Below the pieces are notes generated by a model. It was not told the origin of the DNA, searched no databases, and saw only the letters and a program-made list of their open reading frames with translations. Below are positions 7,480 through 15,286 of a stretch of DNA of 27,073 bases, piece after piece. Source of the stretch: Candidatus Brocadiia bacterium (lineage in GTDB: Bacteria > Planctomycetota > PUPC01 > DSUN01); assembly GCA_016782825.1 (NCBI GenBank), contig JADHXT010000005.1:1-27073 (forward strand). Reading direction: 5' to 3'. Made by a program: the position numbers and the translations under genes. The number at the start of each line of letters is the position of its first letter. Position 1 is the first letter of the stretch.

Positions 7480-8187
7480 ATGGGTCACAAAGTCAACCCG
7501 ATCGGCTTTCGCATCGGCATCGGCGAAGACTGGCGCTCCCGCTGGTACGCCAGCAAGAAGCACTTCGGCCGGTACGTCGTCGAGGACGAAAAGGTCCGCC
7601 AGTACGTCAAGAAAAACTACCGGTTCGCCGGCATCCCGCGCATCGACATCGAGCGCACCCGCGAGCAGGTGACGGTGATCCTCTACACCGCCCGGCCCGG
7701 CATCATCATCGGCCGCAAGGGCGCGGAGATCGACCGCCTGAAGGACGACCTCGAGAAGATCGTCAGCAGCGAGGTCCAGGTGCGCATCAAGGAGGTGGAA
7801 AAGCCCGAGCTCGAAGCTCAGCTCGTGTCCGAAGGCATCGGCGAGCAGCTCCAGAAGCGCTCGCCCTTCCGCCGCGTGCTCAAGCGCACGGCCGAAAACG
7901 TGATGCAGGCCGGCGCCAAGGGCATCAAGATCCAGCTCGGCGGCCGCCTCGGCGGCTCGGAAATGGCCCGCCGCGAGCGCCTCGTCAACGGCGAGATCCC
8001 GCTGCACACGCTGCGCGCCGACATCAGCTACGGCTTCACCGAAGCCAAGACCACGTACGGTCACATCGGAATCAAAGTGTGGATCTATCGGGGCGAACGC
8101 CCCGAGAAGGAGGTCCGGCGTGCCGCTCATGCCCAAGCGGATCAAGTTCCGCAAGAGTCAGCGGGGCCGAATCCGGGGCAAGGCTAG
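7480..8187 (+). CDS. rpsC: 30S ribosomal protein S3
   Basis: S3 starts with MGHKVNPIGFRIG and contains the KH-domain GXXG loop (IIIGRKGAEI) and the GGRLGGSEMARRE segment. The product is 235 residues. The stop lies 68 bases inside rplP, so the last roughly 22 residues (AHAQADQVPQESAGPNPGQG) are read from the L16 start region in another frame. That tail is not a conserved S3 feature. Confidence 0.96.
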   Translation: MGHKVNPIGFRIGIGEDWRSRWYASKKHFGRYVVEDEKVRQYVKKNYRFAGIPRIDIERTREQVTVILYTARPGIIIGRKGAEIDRLKDDLEKIVSSEVQVRIKEVEKPELEAQLVSEGIGEQLQKRSPFRRVLKRTAENVMQAGAKGIKIQLGGRLGGSEMARRERLVNGEIPLHTLRADISYGFTEAKTTYGHIGIKVWIYRGERPEKEVRRAAHAQADQVPQESAGPNPGQG

Positions 8188-8539
8188 CCGCGGCAACAGC
8201 GTCGCCTTTGGCGAATTCGGTCTTCAAGCTCTCGAGCCCGGGTGGATCACCGCCCGGCAAATTGAGGCCGGCCGCGTGGCCGCCACCCATTTTCTGGCCC
8301 GCGAAGGCAAGCTCCACCTGCGGCTCTTCCCGCACAAGCCCATCAGCGGCAAGCCGCTGGAAACCCGAATGGGCAAGGGCAAGGGCGAGCCGAGCCACTG
8401 GGTGGCCGTCGTCAAAGCCGGCCACGTGATCTACGAGCTCGGTGGTGTGGCCGAGGACATCGCCAAGCAGGCTCTGAACCGCACCGCACGCAAAATGCCC
8501 GTGCGCACGCGCTTCGTGCGTCGGAGGCACAAGCTATGA
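8120..8539 (+). CDS. rplP: 50S ribosomal protein L16
   Basis: L16 is recognised by MPKRIKFRKSQRGR, GLQALEPGWITARQIEAGR and GKGKGEPSHWVAVVKAG. A full AAGGAGGT ribosome-binding site (8107-8114) lies inside rpsC, 6 bases before the GTG at 8120, so GTG is preferred (139 residues). The ATG at 8129 would be 15 bases away. L16 organises the A-site tRNA elbow region. The gene overlaps rpsC by 68 bases and rpmC by 4. Confidence 0.95.
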   Translation: MPLMPKRIKFRKSQRGRIRGKASRGNSVAFGEFGLQALEPGWITARQIEAGRVAATHFLAREGKLHLRLFPHKPISGKPLETRMGKGKGEPSHWVAVVKAGHVIYELGGVAEDIAKQALNRTARKMPVRTRFVRRRHKL

Positions 8540-8754
8540 AAACCGGCGAGCTGCGAGGACTGAGCGGCGAGGAGCTTCTCCGCGAGTACGAAGAGCGCAT
8601 GAAGGAGCTCTTCAACCTCCGTTACCAGGCCAGCACCGAGCAGGTCGAAAACCCCGCGTTGATCGGCCAGACCCGCCGTGAGATCGCTCGCATCAAGACC
8701 ATCCAGCGCGAGCGCGAGCTGGCCCAGGCCCAGACCCCTGAGGAACCCTCGTGA
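8536..8754 (+). CDS. rpmC: 50S ribosomal protein L29
   Basis: The 72-residue product shows the L29 helical-hairpin pattern (LSGEELLREYEERMKELFNLRYQAST, then NPALIGQTRREIARIKTIQRER). It begins with the ATGA overlap of the rplP stop, indicating coupled translation. L29 binds at the tunnel exit beside L23. Confidence 0.94.
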   Translation: MKTGELRGLSGEELLREYEERMKELFNLRYQASTEQVENPALIGQTRREIARIKTIQRERELAQAQTPEEPS

Positions 8755-9143
8755 TGGCAGCCCCAGAAGCCCCAACCCGCAAGCCGCGCAAGAATGTCGT
8801 CGGCGTCGTCGTGAGCGACAAGATGGACAAGACCATCACCATCGCCGTCGAGCGCCGCGTCCTCCACCCGCGCTACCGCAAGTACGTCCGCGCCACCACC
8901 ACCTACAAGGCACACGACGAACGCGACGAAGCGCACGAAGGCGACAAGGTGCGCATCGTGGAATCCCGGCCCTACAGCAAGAGCAAGCACTGGCGCCTCG
9001 TCGAGATCCTCGTGCATGCCGAAAGCACCGTGGCCGTGAACCTCGACGCGCCCGACACCACGCCCGCCCCCGTCCCCGAGGCCCCCGCCCCTGAGGCCCC
9101 CGCGCCCGAGGCCCCCGGGGCCGAGCCGGAAGGAGGCGAGTGA
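8751..9143 (+). CDS. rpsQ: 30S ribosomal protein S17 with Pro/Glu/Ala tail
   Basis: The S17 core is clear: RKNVVGVVVSDKMDKTITIAVERRVLHPRYRKYV, then EGDKVRIVESRPYSKSKHWRLVEIL. The start is GTG 8751 or ATG 8754; both overlap the rpmC stop and have TGAGGA at a workable distance. The product is about 130 residues, some 40 longer than usual, because of an extension ending in repeated PEAPA units (about residues 105-125). The tail is probably disordered and surface-exposed. Confidence 0.94.
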   Translation: MMAAPEAPTRKPRKNVVGVVVSDKMDKTITIAVERRVLHPRYRKYVRATTTYKAHDERDEAHEGDKVRIVESRPYSKSKHWRLVEILVHAESTVAVNLDAPDTTPAPVPEAPAPEAPAPEAPGAEPEGGE

Positions 9144-9147
9144 CCCC

Positions 9148-9516
9148 ATGATCCAGATGCAGACCAAGCTCGATGTCGCCGACAACAGCGGCGCCAAAAT
9201 CGTCGCCTGCATCAAAGTGCTCGGCGGCTCCAAGCACCGCTACGCCGGCATCGGCGACATCATCGTCGTGACCGTCAAGCGGGCCATGCCCGGCAGCGCC
9301 GTCAAGCAGGGCGAGGTGTGCCGGGCCGTGGTCGTACGCACCCGGCACGGCGTGCGCCGCGACGACGGCTCCTACGTCCGCTTCGACGGCAACGCCGTCG
9401 TGCTCATCGACAACGACAAAAACCCCCGCGGCACGCGCATCTTCGGCGCCGTCGCGCGGGAACTGCGCCAGAAGAACTTCATGAAGATCGTCTCGCTCGC
9501 CAGCGAGGTGGTCTAG
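9148..9516 (+). CDS. rplN: 50S ribosomal protein L14
   Basis: The 122-residue product is canonical L14: MIQMQTKLDVADNSGAKIVACIKVLGGS, then YVRFDGNAVVLIDNDKNPRGTRIFGAVAREL. It lies at the subunit interface, next to L19. It follows rpsQ by 4 bases. Confidence 0.97.
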   Translation: MIQMQTKLDVADNSGAKIVACIKVLGGSKHRYAGIGDIIVVTVKRAMPGSAVKQGEVCRAVVVRTRHGVRRDDGSYVRFDGNAVVLIDNDKNPRGTRIFGAVARELRQKNFMKIVSLASEVV

Positions 9517-9528
9517 CCGGAGCCACAC

Positions 9529-9885
9529 ATGGTCGTCCGAAAAAACGATACCGTCGTCCTCATCAAGGACATCACCTCGTGCAAGAACGCCGAGGGATCT
9601 ATCATCAGCGACAAGGGACAGCGCACCCGTGTCCTTGCCGCCTTCCCGGTGGAGAAGAAGGTGCTGCTCCAGCACACCAACTACCGCTGGAAACACGTGC
9701 GCCCCGACCGCGACAACCCGCGCGGCGGCCGCGTGCAGCGCGAAGTGAAAGTGGACGCCACCAACGTGCTTCTCTGGTGTGAGAAATGCCAGCGCGGCGT
9801 CCGGGTCCGCGCCGAGCGACGCCCCGACGAGGGCAAAGTGCGCCTGTGCGCCAAGTGCAATTCCGTTATCCCCGTGGTGCTCTAA
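9529..9885 (+). CDS. rplX: 50S ribosomal protein L24, zinc-ribbon form
   Basis: The 118-residue product has the KOW-type start (VRKNDTVVLIKDITSCKN) and the central NYRWKHVRPDRDNPRGG. The C-terminus carries CEKC (84, 87) and CAKC (107, 110), a complete four-cysteine zinc ribbon that many L24 proteins have lost. L24 is an early assembly protein near the tunnel exit. Confidence 0.94.
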   Translation: MVVRKNDTVVLIKDITSCKNAEGSIISDKGQRTRVLAAFPVEKKVLLQHTNYRWKHVRPDRDNPRGGRVQREVKVDATNVLLWCEKCQRGVRVRAERRPDEGKVRLCAKCNSVIPVVL

Positions 9886-9887
9886 CC

Positions 9888-10430
9888 ATGCCTCGACTCC
9901 TCGACCGCTACAAGAACGAAATCGTGCCCGGCATGACCGAACGGTTCGGCTACACGAACCCCATGGCCGTGCCGCGCGTCCAGAAGGTCGTCCTCAGCAT
10001 CGGCGTGGGCAACGGCCACGAAGACAAGACCCGCCTCGAGCAGGGCCAGAAAGATCTGCCGGTCATCACCGGCCAGATCCCGGCCATCACCCGGGCCCGC
10101 ATGAGCATCGCCGCCTTCAAGATCCGCGACGGCTACCCCGTGGGCCTCAAGGTCACCCTCCGCGGCATCCGGATGCTCGAGTTCCTCGACCGCCTCATCG
10201 GCACCGCCATCCCCCGCGTGCGCGACTTCCGCGGCCTGGCCACCAAGGGCTTCGACGGACGGGGCAACTACTCGCTCGGCGTCACCGAGCAGCTCATCTT
10301 CCCGGAAATCCACGCCGACGACGTCCAAATCGTCCAAGGCATGAACGTAACCATCTGCACCAGCGCCAAGACGGACGAAGAGGCACTCGAGCTGCTCCGC
10401 CTCTTCGGCATGCCGTTCCGGACCAACTAG
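9888..10430 (+). CDS. rplE: 50S ribosomal protein L5
   Basis: The 180-residue product starts at ATG 9888, one codon after the rplX stop: LLDRYKNEIVPGMTERFGY, then ITGQIPAITRARMSIAAFKIRDGYPVGLKVTLRG and DFRGLATKGFDGRGNYSLGVTEQLIFPEI. These are standard L5 blocks that bind 5S rRNA. No clear ribosome-binding site is seen, so coupling to rplX translation is likely. Confidence 0.96.
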   Translation: MPRLLDRYKNEIVPGMTERFGYTNPMAVPRVQKVVLSIGVGNGHEDKTRLEQGQKDLPVITGQIPAITRARMSIAAFKIRDGYPVGLKVTLRGIRMLEFLDRLIGTAIPRVRDFRGLATKGFDGRGNYSLGVTEQLIFPEIHADDVQIVQGMNVTICTSAKTDEEALELLRLFGMPFRTN

Positions 10431-10438
10431 GGGGCCCC

Positions 10439-10624
10439 ATGGCTCGCAAGGCACTCGTCAACCGAGCGAACGCCGAACCGAAGTACAAGACGCGGAAAGT
10501 CTTCCGATGCCAGCTCTGCGGGCGCGCCCGCGCGAACTACCGCAAGTTCCAGATCTGCCGCATCTGCTTCCGCACTCTCGCATCCAAGGGACATATCCCC
10601 GGCGTCAAGAAGGCCAGTTGGTAG
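10439..10624 (+). CDS. rpsN: 30S ribosomal protein S14, short zinc-binding type
   Basis: This is the 61-residue zinc form: ARKALVNRA start, CQLC (24, 27) and CRIC (40, 43), then GHIPGVKKASW at the C-terminus. The longer zinc-free paralogue used by many proteobacteria is about 100 residues. It starts at ATG 10439, nine bases after rplE. Confidence 0.95.
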   Translation: MARKALVNRANAEPKYKTRKVFRCQLCGRARANYRKFQICRICFRTLASKGHIPGVKKASW

Positions 10625-10661
10625 GGCCACGCCGATCACGCAGTAGGGGAACCACCCCGCG

Positions 10662-11057
10662 ATGATGACCGACCCCATCGCCGACATGCTCACTCGCATC
10701 CGCAACGCCCTCAACATCGGCCGGCGCACCGTCACCGTGCGCGCCTCCAAGGTCAACCTCGGCATCGCCCGCGTCCTCAAGGACGAAGGCTACATCGAGA
10801 ACTACCAGCGGATGGAAACCGACGCGCAGGGCGACATCCGGGTCTACCTCAAGTACGGGCCCGAAGGCGAAAAGATCGTCACCGAGCTCAAGCGCGAGAG
10901 CAAGCCCAGCCGACGCGTCTACCGCGGCGTGAAGGACATCCCCCGGGTGCTCAACGGCTTCGGCATCGCCGTGGTCTCCACCCCCAAGGGAATCCTCAGC
11001 GACCGCGAGTGCCGACGCGAAAACGTCGGCGGCGAGCTGATCTGCACCGTGAGCTGA
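10662..11057 (+). CDS. rpsH: 30S ribosomal protein S8
   Basis: The roughly 131-residue product reads MTDPIADMLTRIRNALNIGRR at the start and ends STPKGILSDRECRRENVGGELICTVS, the canonical S8 pattern. Adjacent ATG codons at 10662 and 10665 are both possible. S8 is the spc-operon autoregulator in E. coli, acting at L5. I did not find a clear copy of that target here. Confidence 0.96.
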   Translation: MMTDPIADMLTRIRNALNIGRRTVTVRASKVNLGIARVLKDEGYIENYQRMETDAQGDIRVYLKYGPEGEKIVTELKRESKPSRRVYRGVKDIPRVLNGFGIAVVSTPKGILSDRECRRENVGGELICTVS

Positions 11058-11113
11058 CCGCAACGTCCCCGTGTGTCCCCCCGCGGACACTCGGCCAGAG
11101 GAGCCGCTCAGGA

Positions 11114-11704
11114 ATGTCTCGCATCGGTAATCTCCCCGTGCCCCTTCCCCCTGGCGTGAGCGCCGAGCTCAAGGGCTCGACCCTCATCGTGAGCGGGCCC
11201 CTCGGGAAGCTCGAACAAGCCATCGTCCCGAGCATCCGCCTGACCCTCGCCGCCGGCGGCAAGGAAATCCGCGTGGAGCGCAGCGACGACGAACGCCAGA
11301 CCAAAGCCCTTCACGGCCTCATGCGCAACCTGGCGGCCAACATGACCCTCGGCGTGAGCCAGGGCTACGTGAAGACCCTCCAGATCGTGGGCGTGGGCTA
11401 CGGCGCCAAAGTGCAGGGGAAGAACATCGTCGTCAGCGTCGGCTTCTCCCACTCCGTGACGCTGCCGATCCCCGCCGGCCTCACGGTGGACGACCCCGAG
11501 AGCAGCAGCATGCTCATCGGCGGCGTCGGCGCGGTGCCCTGCACCACCGTGCGCATCCGCGGTATCGACAAGCAGAGCGTGGGCGAGTTTGCCGCCACGA
11601 TCCGGCGCCTGCGCCCGCCCGAGCCCTACAAGACCAAGGGCGTCCGCTACGAAGGCGAAGAAATCCGCCGCAAGGCCGGCAAGGCCTTCGCGGCCCAGGA
11701 GTAA
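11114..11704 (+). CDS. rplF: 50S ribosomal protein L6
   Basis: The 196-residue product starts at ATG 11114 after AGAGGAG. It opens with MSRIGNLPVPLPPGV, has two L6 repeats (LRMRNLAANMTLGVSQGYVKTLQIVGVGYGA-like block in the middle) and ends RPPEPYKTKGVRYEGEEIRRKAGK. Length is slightly above the usual 177-180. It binds near the sarcin-ricin loop. Confidence 0.95.
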   Translation: MSRIGNLPVPLPPGVSAELKGSTLIVSGPLGKLEQAIVPSIRLTLAAGGKEIRVERSDDERQTKALHGLMRNLAANMTLGVSQGYVKTLQIVGVGYGAKVQGKNIVVSVGFSHSVTLPIPAGLTVDDPESSSMLIGGVGAVPCTTVRIRGIDKQSVGEFAATIRRLRPPEPYKTKGVRYEGEEIRRKAGKAFAAQE

Positions 11705-11711
11705 GCGACCT

Positions 11712-12071
11712 GTGAACGACCGAGAAACGCGCCGGCTCCGCCGACATCGCCGCATCCGCAAGAAGGTGGCAGGCACCCCCGAGCGGCCACGCCTGTGCGT
11801 CCGCCGCAGCTTGGTGCACATCTACGCCCAGCTCGTCGACGACTTGGGCAGCCGCACCGTCGTGTCGGCCTCCACCCTGTCGCCCGAGCTGCGCCAGGCG
11901 TGTGGGAGCGCCAACAAGACGGCCGCCGCCAGTCTGGTCGGCCAGGAAGTCGCCCGCCGCGCCATCGCGGCCGGCATCCAGCAGGTCACCTTCGACCGCG
12001 GCGGGTGCCGCTACCACGGCCGCGTGCGGGCCCTCGCCGAAGCGGCCCGCAAGGGCGGCCTCACGTTCTAA
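11712..12071 (+). CDS. rplR: 50S ribosomal protein L18
   Basis: The 119-residue product starts at GTG 11712 (NDRETRRLRRHRRIRKKVAGT). It contains ERPRLCVRRSLVHIYAQLVDD and AIAAGIQQVTFDRGGCRYHGRVRALAEAARKGGLTF, the normal L18 ending. It binds 5S rRNA with L5. The GTG gives the expected length; there is no closer ATG. Confidence 0.94.
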   Translation: MNDRETRRLRRHRRIRKKVAGTPERPRLCVRRSLVHIYAQLVDDLGSRTVVSASTLSPELRQACGSANKTAAASLVGQEVARRAIAAGIQQVTFDRGGCRYHGRVRALAEAARKGGLTF

Positions 12072-12076
12072 CCGCC

Positions 12077-12094
12077 GCCCGCCCGCGGGCGGGC
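12077..12094 (+). promoter_or_regulatory. GC hairpin directly upstream of the rpsE ribosome-binding site
   Basis: GCCCGCCC and GGGCGGGC are perfect complements around GC (12077-12094), so at least seven G-C pairs close around CGCG. The stem ends three bases before AGGAGGT (12098-12104). It could shield or space the rpsE start, or block backward decay. It lacks a U tract, so it is not an intrinsic terminator. Confidence 0.45.
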
Positions 12095-12112
12095 CCCAGG
12101 AGGTACACTCCG

Positions 12113-12607
12113 TTGCCCGAAGACCGTAGAGACAGCGATTCGCGCGAGCTCACCGAGACCGTCGTCAAAGTCTGGCGCAACGCGACCGTCGTCAAGGGCG
12201 GCCGGCGCTTCAGCTTTGCCGCCCTCGTCGTCGTTGGCGATGGGCAGGGGCGCGTGGGCTACGGCTACGGCAAGGCCAACGAAGTGCCGCCGGCCGTCGA
12301 AAAGGGCATCAAGGAAGCCCACACCGCGCTACACAGGGTGTCCCTCGTCGGCGACACCATCCCCCACGCCATCACCGGCTGTTACGGCTCGGCGCGCGTG
12401 CTGCTGCGCCCCGCCGGCCCCGGCACCGGCGTCATCGCCGGAGCCTCCGTGCGCGCCGTGGCCGAAGCCGCGGGCATCCGCAACGTGCTCACCAAGAGCT
12501 ACGGCTCGCGCAACCCGAAAAACGTCGTCAAAGCCACCATGAACGCGCTCCAACGCCTGCGCAGCAAGGCCGACGTCGAGCGCCTCCGCGGGGTCCCCAT
12601 CGAATGA
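12113..12607 (+). CDS. rpsE: 30S ribosomal protein S5
   Basis: S5 is shown by VVKVWRNATVVKGGRRFSFAALVVVGDGQGRVGYGYGKANEVP, the double-stranded RNA-binding block, and GPGTGVIAGASVRAVAEAAGIRNVLTKSYGSRNPKNVVKAT. The only well-placed start is TTG 12113, nine bases after AGGAGG (12098-12103); it gives 164 residues, matching the family. S5 shapes mRNA entry and decoding accuracy. Its stop overlaps the rplO start (ATGA), and rpmD, which normally lies between them, is missing. Confidence 0.95.
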   Translation: MPEDRRDSDSRELTETVVKVWRNATVVKGGRRFSFAALVVVGDGQGRVGYGYGKANEVPPAVEKGIKEAHTALHRVSLVGDTIPHAITGCYGSARVLLRPAGPGTGVIAGASVRAVAEAAGIRNVLTKSYGSRNPKNVVKATMNALQRLRSKADVERLRGVPIE

Positions 12608-13053
12608 ATCTCAACGACCTCAACGCCACCAGCCCACGCCGTAAGAGCCGCATCCGCGCCGGCCGCGGCCGCGGCGGCAAGCGCGGCAAGACGTGCGGCA
12701 CCGGCCACGGCGGCCAGCGCTCGCGCTCCGGCGGCCACGGAGCCGGCCTCTACGAAGGCGGCCAGATGCCCCTGTTCCGCAAGCTGCCCCGCCGCGGCTT
12801 CAACAACGCCAACTTCGGCACCCGCTACGCGGTGGTCAACGTGGGCGCCCTCGACCTGTTTGAGGACGGCGCCGAAGTGGACGCCGCCGCTCTCCTGAGC
12901 CGCGGCATCATCACCAAGCTCCTCGACGGCGTCAAGATCCTCGGCGACGGCGAGATCACCCGCAAGCTCACCGTCAGAGCCCATCGCTTCAGCAAGACGG
13001 CCATCGAGAAAATCCAGGCCGCCGGCGGCACGGCCGAGGTCGTCGGCAGCTAA
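12604..13053 (+). CDS. rplO: 50S ribosomal protein L15
   Basis: The 149-residue product has the basic Gly/Arg-rich N-terminal extension (RKSRIRAGRGRGGKRGKTCG, then GQRSRSGGHGAG), MPLFRKLPRRGFNN and a C-terminal VRAHRFSKTAIEKIQAAGGTAEVV, all typical of L15. It overlaps rpsE by 4 bases. Confidence 0.95.
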   Translation: MNLNDLNATSPRRKSRIRAGRGRGGKRGKTCGTGHGGQRSRSGGHGAGLYEGGQMPLFRKLPRRGFNNANFGTRYAVVNVGALDLFEDGAEVDAAALLSRGIITKLLDGVKILGDGEITRKLTVRAHRFSKTAIEKIQAAGGTAEVVGS

Positions 13054-13065
13054 CCCCACCGCGGA

Positions 13066-13097
13066 AGCGGATCCCGAGCCGGGCGGCCCGATCCGCT
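13066..13097 (+). promoter_or_regulatory. Hairpin in the rplO-secY gap
   Basis: AGCGGATC (13066-13073) pairs perfectly with GATCCGCT (13090-13097), and GCC/GGC can close inside. It fills the middle of the 85-base gap before secY. No U tract follows. It may separate expression of secY from the ribosomal genes, or mark an mRNA processing site; I see no good promoter in the gap. Confidence 0.4.
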
Positions 13098-13138
13098 CCG
13101 GCACACCGAACACGGCAGACTGGGAAACCACCCACGCG

Positions 13139-14524
13139 ATGCTTTCGTCCTTCGCCAACATATTTCGAATCCCCGACCTGCGGAAGAAGATCCTCGTCAC
13201 CGTCGGGCTGATCGTCGTCTTCCGCTTCGGCACCTTCGTGCCCCTGCCGGGTGTGAACACCGCCGAGGTCACCCGCATCAGCGAAAGCCTCTACAAGGGC
13301 CGCCAGAGCACCGCCGCCGGCCGCGCCCTGGGCATGATCAACCTCTTCACGGGCGGCGCCCTCGGCCGCTGCTCCGTCTTCGCCCTCGGCATCATGCCCT
13401 ACATCAGCGCCAGCATTATCTTCCAGCTCCTCGCCACCGTCATCAAGCCCCTCGAACAGCTCCAGCGCGAAGGCGAGGCTGGCCGCCGCAAGATCAACCA
13501 ATACACGCGCTACGCCACGGTAGCCCTATGCATGGTGCAGTCGTTCTTCATGACCTCCTGGATCGAGGGCTCGCCCGACGGCTTCCAACTCGTCTCCGCC
13601 GAAACGGCCCAGGGTCCATGGTTCGAGATGACCGCCATGCTCTCCCTCACGGCCGGCAGCGTGTTTCTCATGTGGATGGGCGAAACGGTCACCGAGCACG
13701 GCATCGGCAACGGCATCAGCGTGCTCATCATGGCCGGCATCATCGACCGCATGCCCGCCGCCGTGGGCGACCTGTGGAGTCGGGTGGACTGGAACCGCCC
13801 CTTCACCCCCGAAGCCGGCGCCGGCAACATGAACGCCATCATGCTCTTCTTCTTCTTCGGCATGTACATCGCCATCATCGTGGGTGTGGTCATTATCACC
13901 CAAGGCCAGCGCCGAGTCACGGTCCAGCAAGCCAAGCACACCCGCGGCCACCGCGTCTACGGCGGCCAGCGACACTATATGCCCCTGCGCGTGAACCAGT
14001 CGGGCGTCATCCCCATCATCTTCGCGCAGAGCCTGCTGCAGATCCCTAACATGATCTTCGGCTCGCTCGCGGCCAAATGGATGTTCTTCGCCTTCCTTGC
14101 CAGCGCCTTCACCATGGGCTCCTTCACCTACACCCTGGTGTACGTACTCCTCATCTTCTTCTTCTGCTACTTCTGGACGGCCGTGGTCTTCAACCCCATC
14201 AAGATGGCCGACGAGATGAAGGAGTACGGCCACTTCGTGCCCGGTATCCGCCCCGGCAAGATGACCGCCCAGTACCTCGAGCGCCTCATGACCCGCATCA
14301 CTCTGGCCGGTGCCGCCTTCCTGGCCTTCATCGCCATCGTGCCCCAGATTCTGCGCACCGCCACCGGCATCGGCTACGCCGCCGCCGGCATGTACGGCGG
14401 CACGGCGCTGCTCATCGTCGTGGGCGTGGCACTCGAGCTCGTCCAGAAAATCGAATCGCACCTCATGATGCACCACTACGAAGGCTTCATGAAGCGCGGT
14501 CGGATCCGCAGCCGCAGTGGCTGA
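13139..14524 (+). CDS. secY: Protein translocase channel SecY
   Basis: The 461-residue product is SecY: a short N-terminus (FANIFRIPDLRKKILVTVGL), FRFGTFVPLPGVN, then about ten hydrophobic segments with GIMPYISASIIFQLL, GNGISVLIMAGII, PLRVNQSGVIPIIFAQSLL and RPGKMTAQYLERLMTRITLAGA. It forms the inner-membrane Sec channel with SecE and SecG. It stands in its usual spc-operon place and overlaps the frame leading into adk. Confidence 0.97.
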   Translation: MLSSFANIFRIPDLRKKILVTVGLIVVFRFGTFVPLPGVNTAEVTRISESLYKGRQSTAAGRALGMINLFTGGALGRCSVFALGIMPYISASIIFQLLATVIKPLEQLQREGEAGRRKINQYTRYATVALCMVQSFFMTSWIEGSPDGFQLVSAETAQGPWFEMTAMLSLTAGSVFLMWMGETVTEHGIGNGISVLIMAGIIDRMPAAVGDLWSRVDWNRPFTPEAGAGNMNAIMLFFFFGMYIAIIVGVVIITQGQRRVTVQQAKHTRGHRVYGGQRHYMPLRVNQSGVIPIIFAQSLLQIPNMIFGSLAAKWMFFAFLASAFTMGSFTYTLVYVLLIFFFCYFWTAVVFNPIKMADEMKEYGHFVPGIRPGKMTAQYLERLMTRITLAGAAFLAFIAIVPQILRTATGIGYAAAGMYGGTALLIVVGVALELVQKIESHLMMHHYEGFMKRGRIRSRSG

Positions 14525-14567
14525 GCCCGGGATGACCCCATTGCATCCGAGCCCGCAGGAGAACCCG

Positions 14568-15224
14568 TTGCAGGCAGTTGTCTTCCTCGGCCCGCCCGGA
14601 GCGGGAAAAGGCACCCAGGCGAAAGGCGAAGCCGAACGCCGGGGCCTGCTCTACATCGCCACCGGCGACCAGCTCCGCGCCGCCGTCGCTGCCGGCACCG
14701 AGCTCGGCCTCCAGGCCAAGGCCTGCATGGACGCGGGCGAGCTGGTGCCCGACGCCGTCATCATCGGCATCGTGCGCGAGCTCATCGCCCAGCACCCCGA
14801 CGCCGAGGGCGTGCTCTTCGACGGCTTCCCGCGCACCGCCGCCCAGGCCGATGCCCTCGGTGCCCTGATGAGCGAGCGCGGCGCCCGCATCACCGCCGTC
14901 GTCTACTTCGACGTCGCCGCCGCCGCCGTCGTCCGCCGCCTCGGCGGGCGCCGCGTGTGCCGTGGCTGCGGCACCACCTACCACATCGAGCACCTGCGCC
15001 CCAAGCAAGAGGGCACGTGCGACCGGTGTGGTGGCGAGCTGTACCAGCGTGACGACGACAACGAAACCACCGTGCGCGAGCGGCTCCGCGTCTACGAAGA
15101 CCAGACCGCCAGCCTGCTCGATTACTACCGCTCGCAGGACCTCCTGGTGCGGATCGACGCCGCCCAGAGCATCGACGACGTGGCCCAGGCCGTCAGAGGC
15201 GCCCTGGACGGCGCGGGCGGCTGA
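14568..15224 (+). CDS. adk: Adenylate kinase, zinc-LID type
   Basis: Adenylate kinase converts ATP + AMP to 2 ADP. The P-loop GPPGAGKGT lies at residues 8-16, the AMP-binding TGDQLR and DGFPRT follow, and the LID holds four cysteines, CRGC (131, 134) and CDRC (151, 154), which bind zinc. The chosen start is TTG 14568, six bases after AGGAG. It begins LQAVVFLGPPG and gives 218 residues, as usual. The GTG at 14517 overlaps secY and would add 17 unneeded residues. Confidence 0.94.
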   Translation: MQAVVFLGPPGAGKGTQAKGEAERRGLLYIATGDQLRAAVAAGTELGLQAKACMDAGELVPDAVIIGIVRELIAQHPDAEGVLFDGFPRTAAQADALGALMSERGARITAVVYFDVAAAAVVRRLGGRRVCRGCGTTYHIEHLRPKQEGTCDRCGGELYQRDDDNETTVRERLRVYEDQTASLLDYYRSQDLLVRIDAAQSIDDVAQAVRGALDGAGG

Positions 15225-15286
15225 CACACGGAAGACCTCCGCCGGCCTCGCCGCACCCCGGCGCGGTCGGATCGCGCGAGAACGCC

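Noticed and set aside
14517..14567. GTG at 14517 as the adk start
   Set aside because: It would add 17 non-conserved residues inside the secY end; the TTG at 14568 has AGGAG at six bases and gives the family N-terminus.
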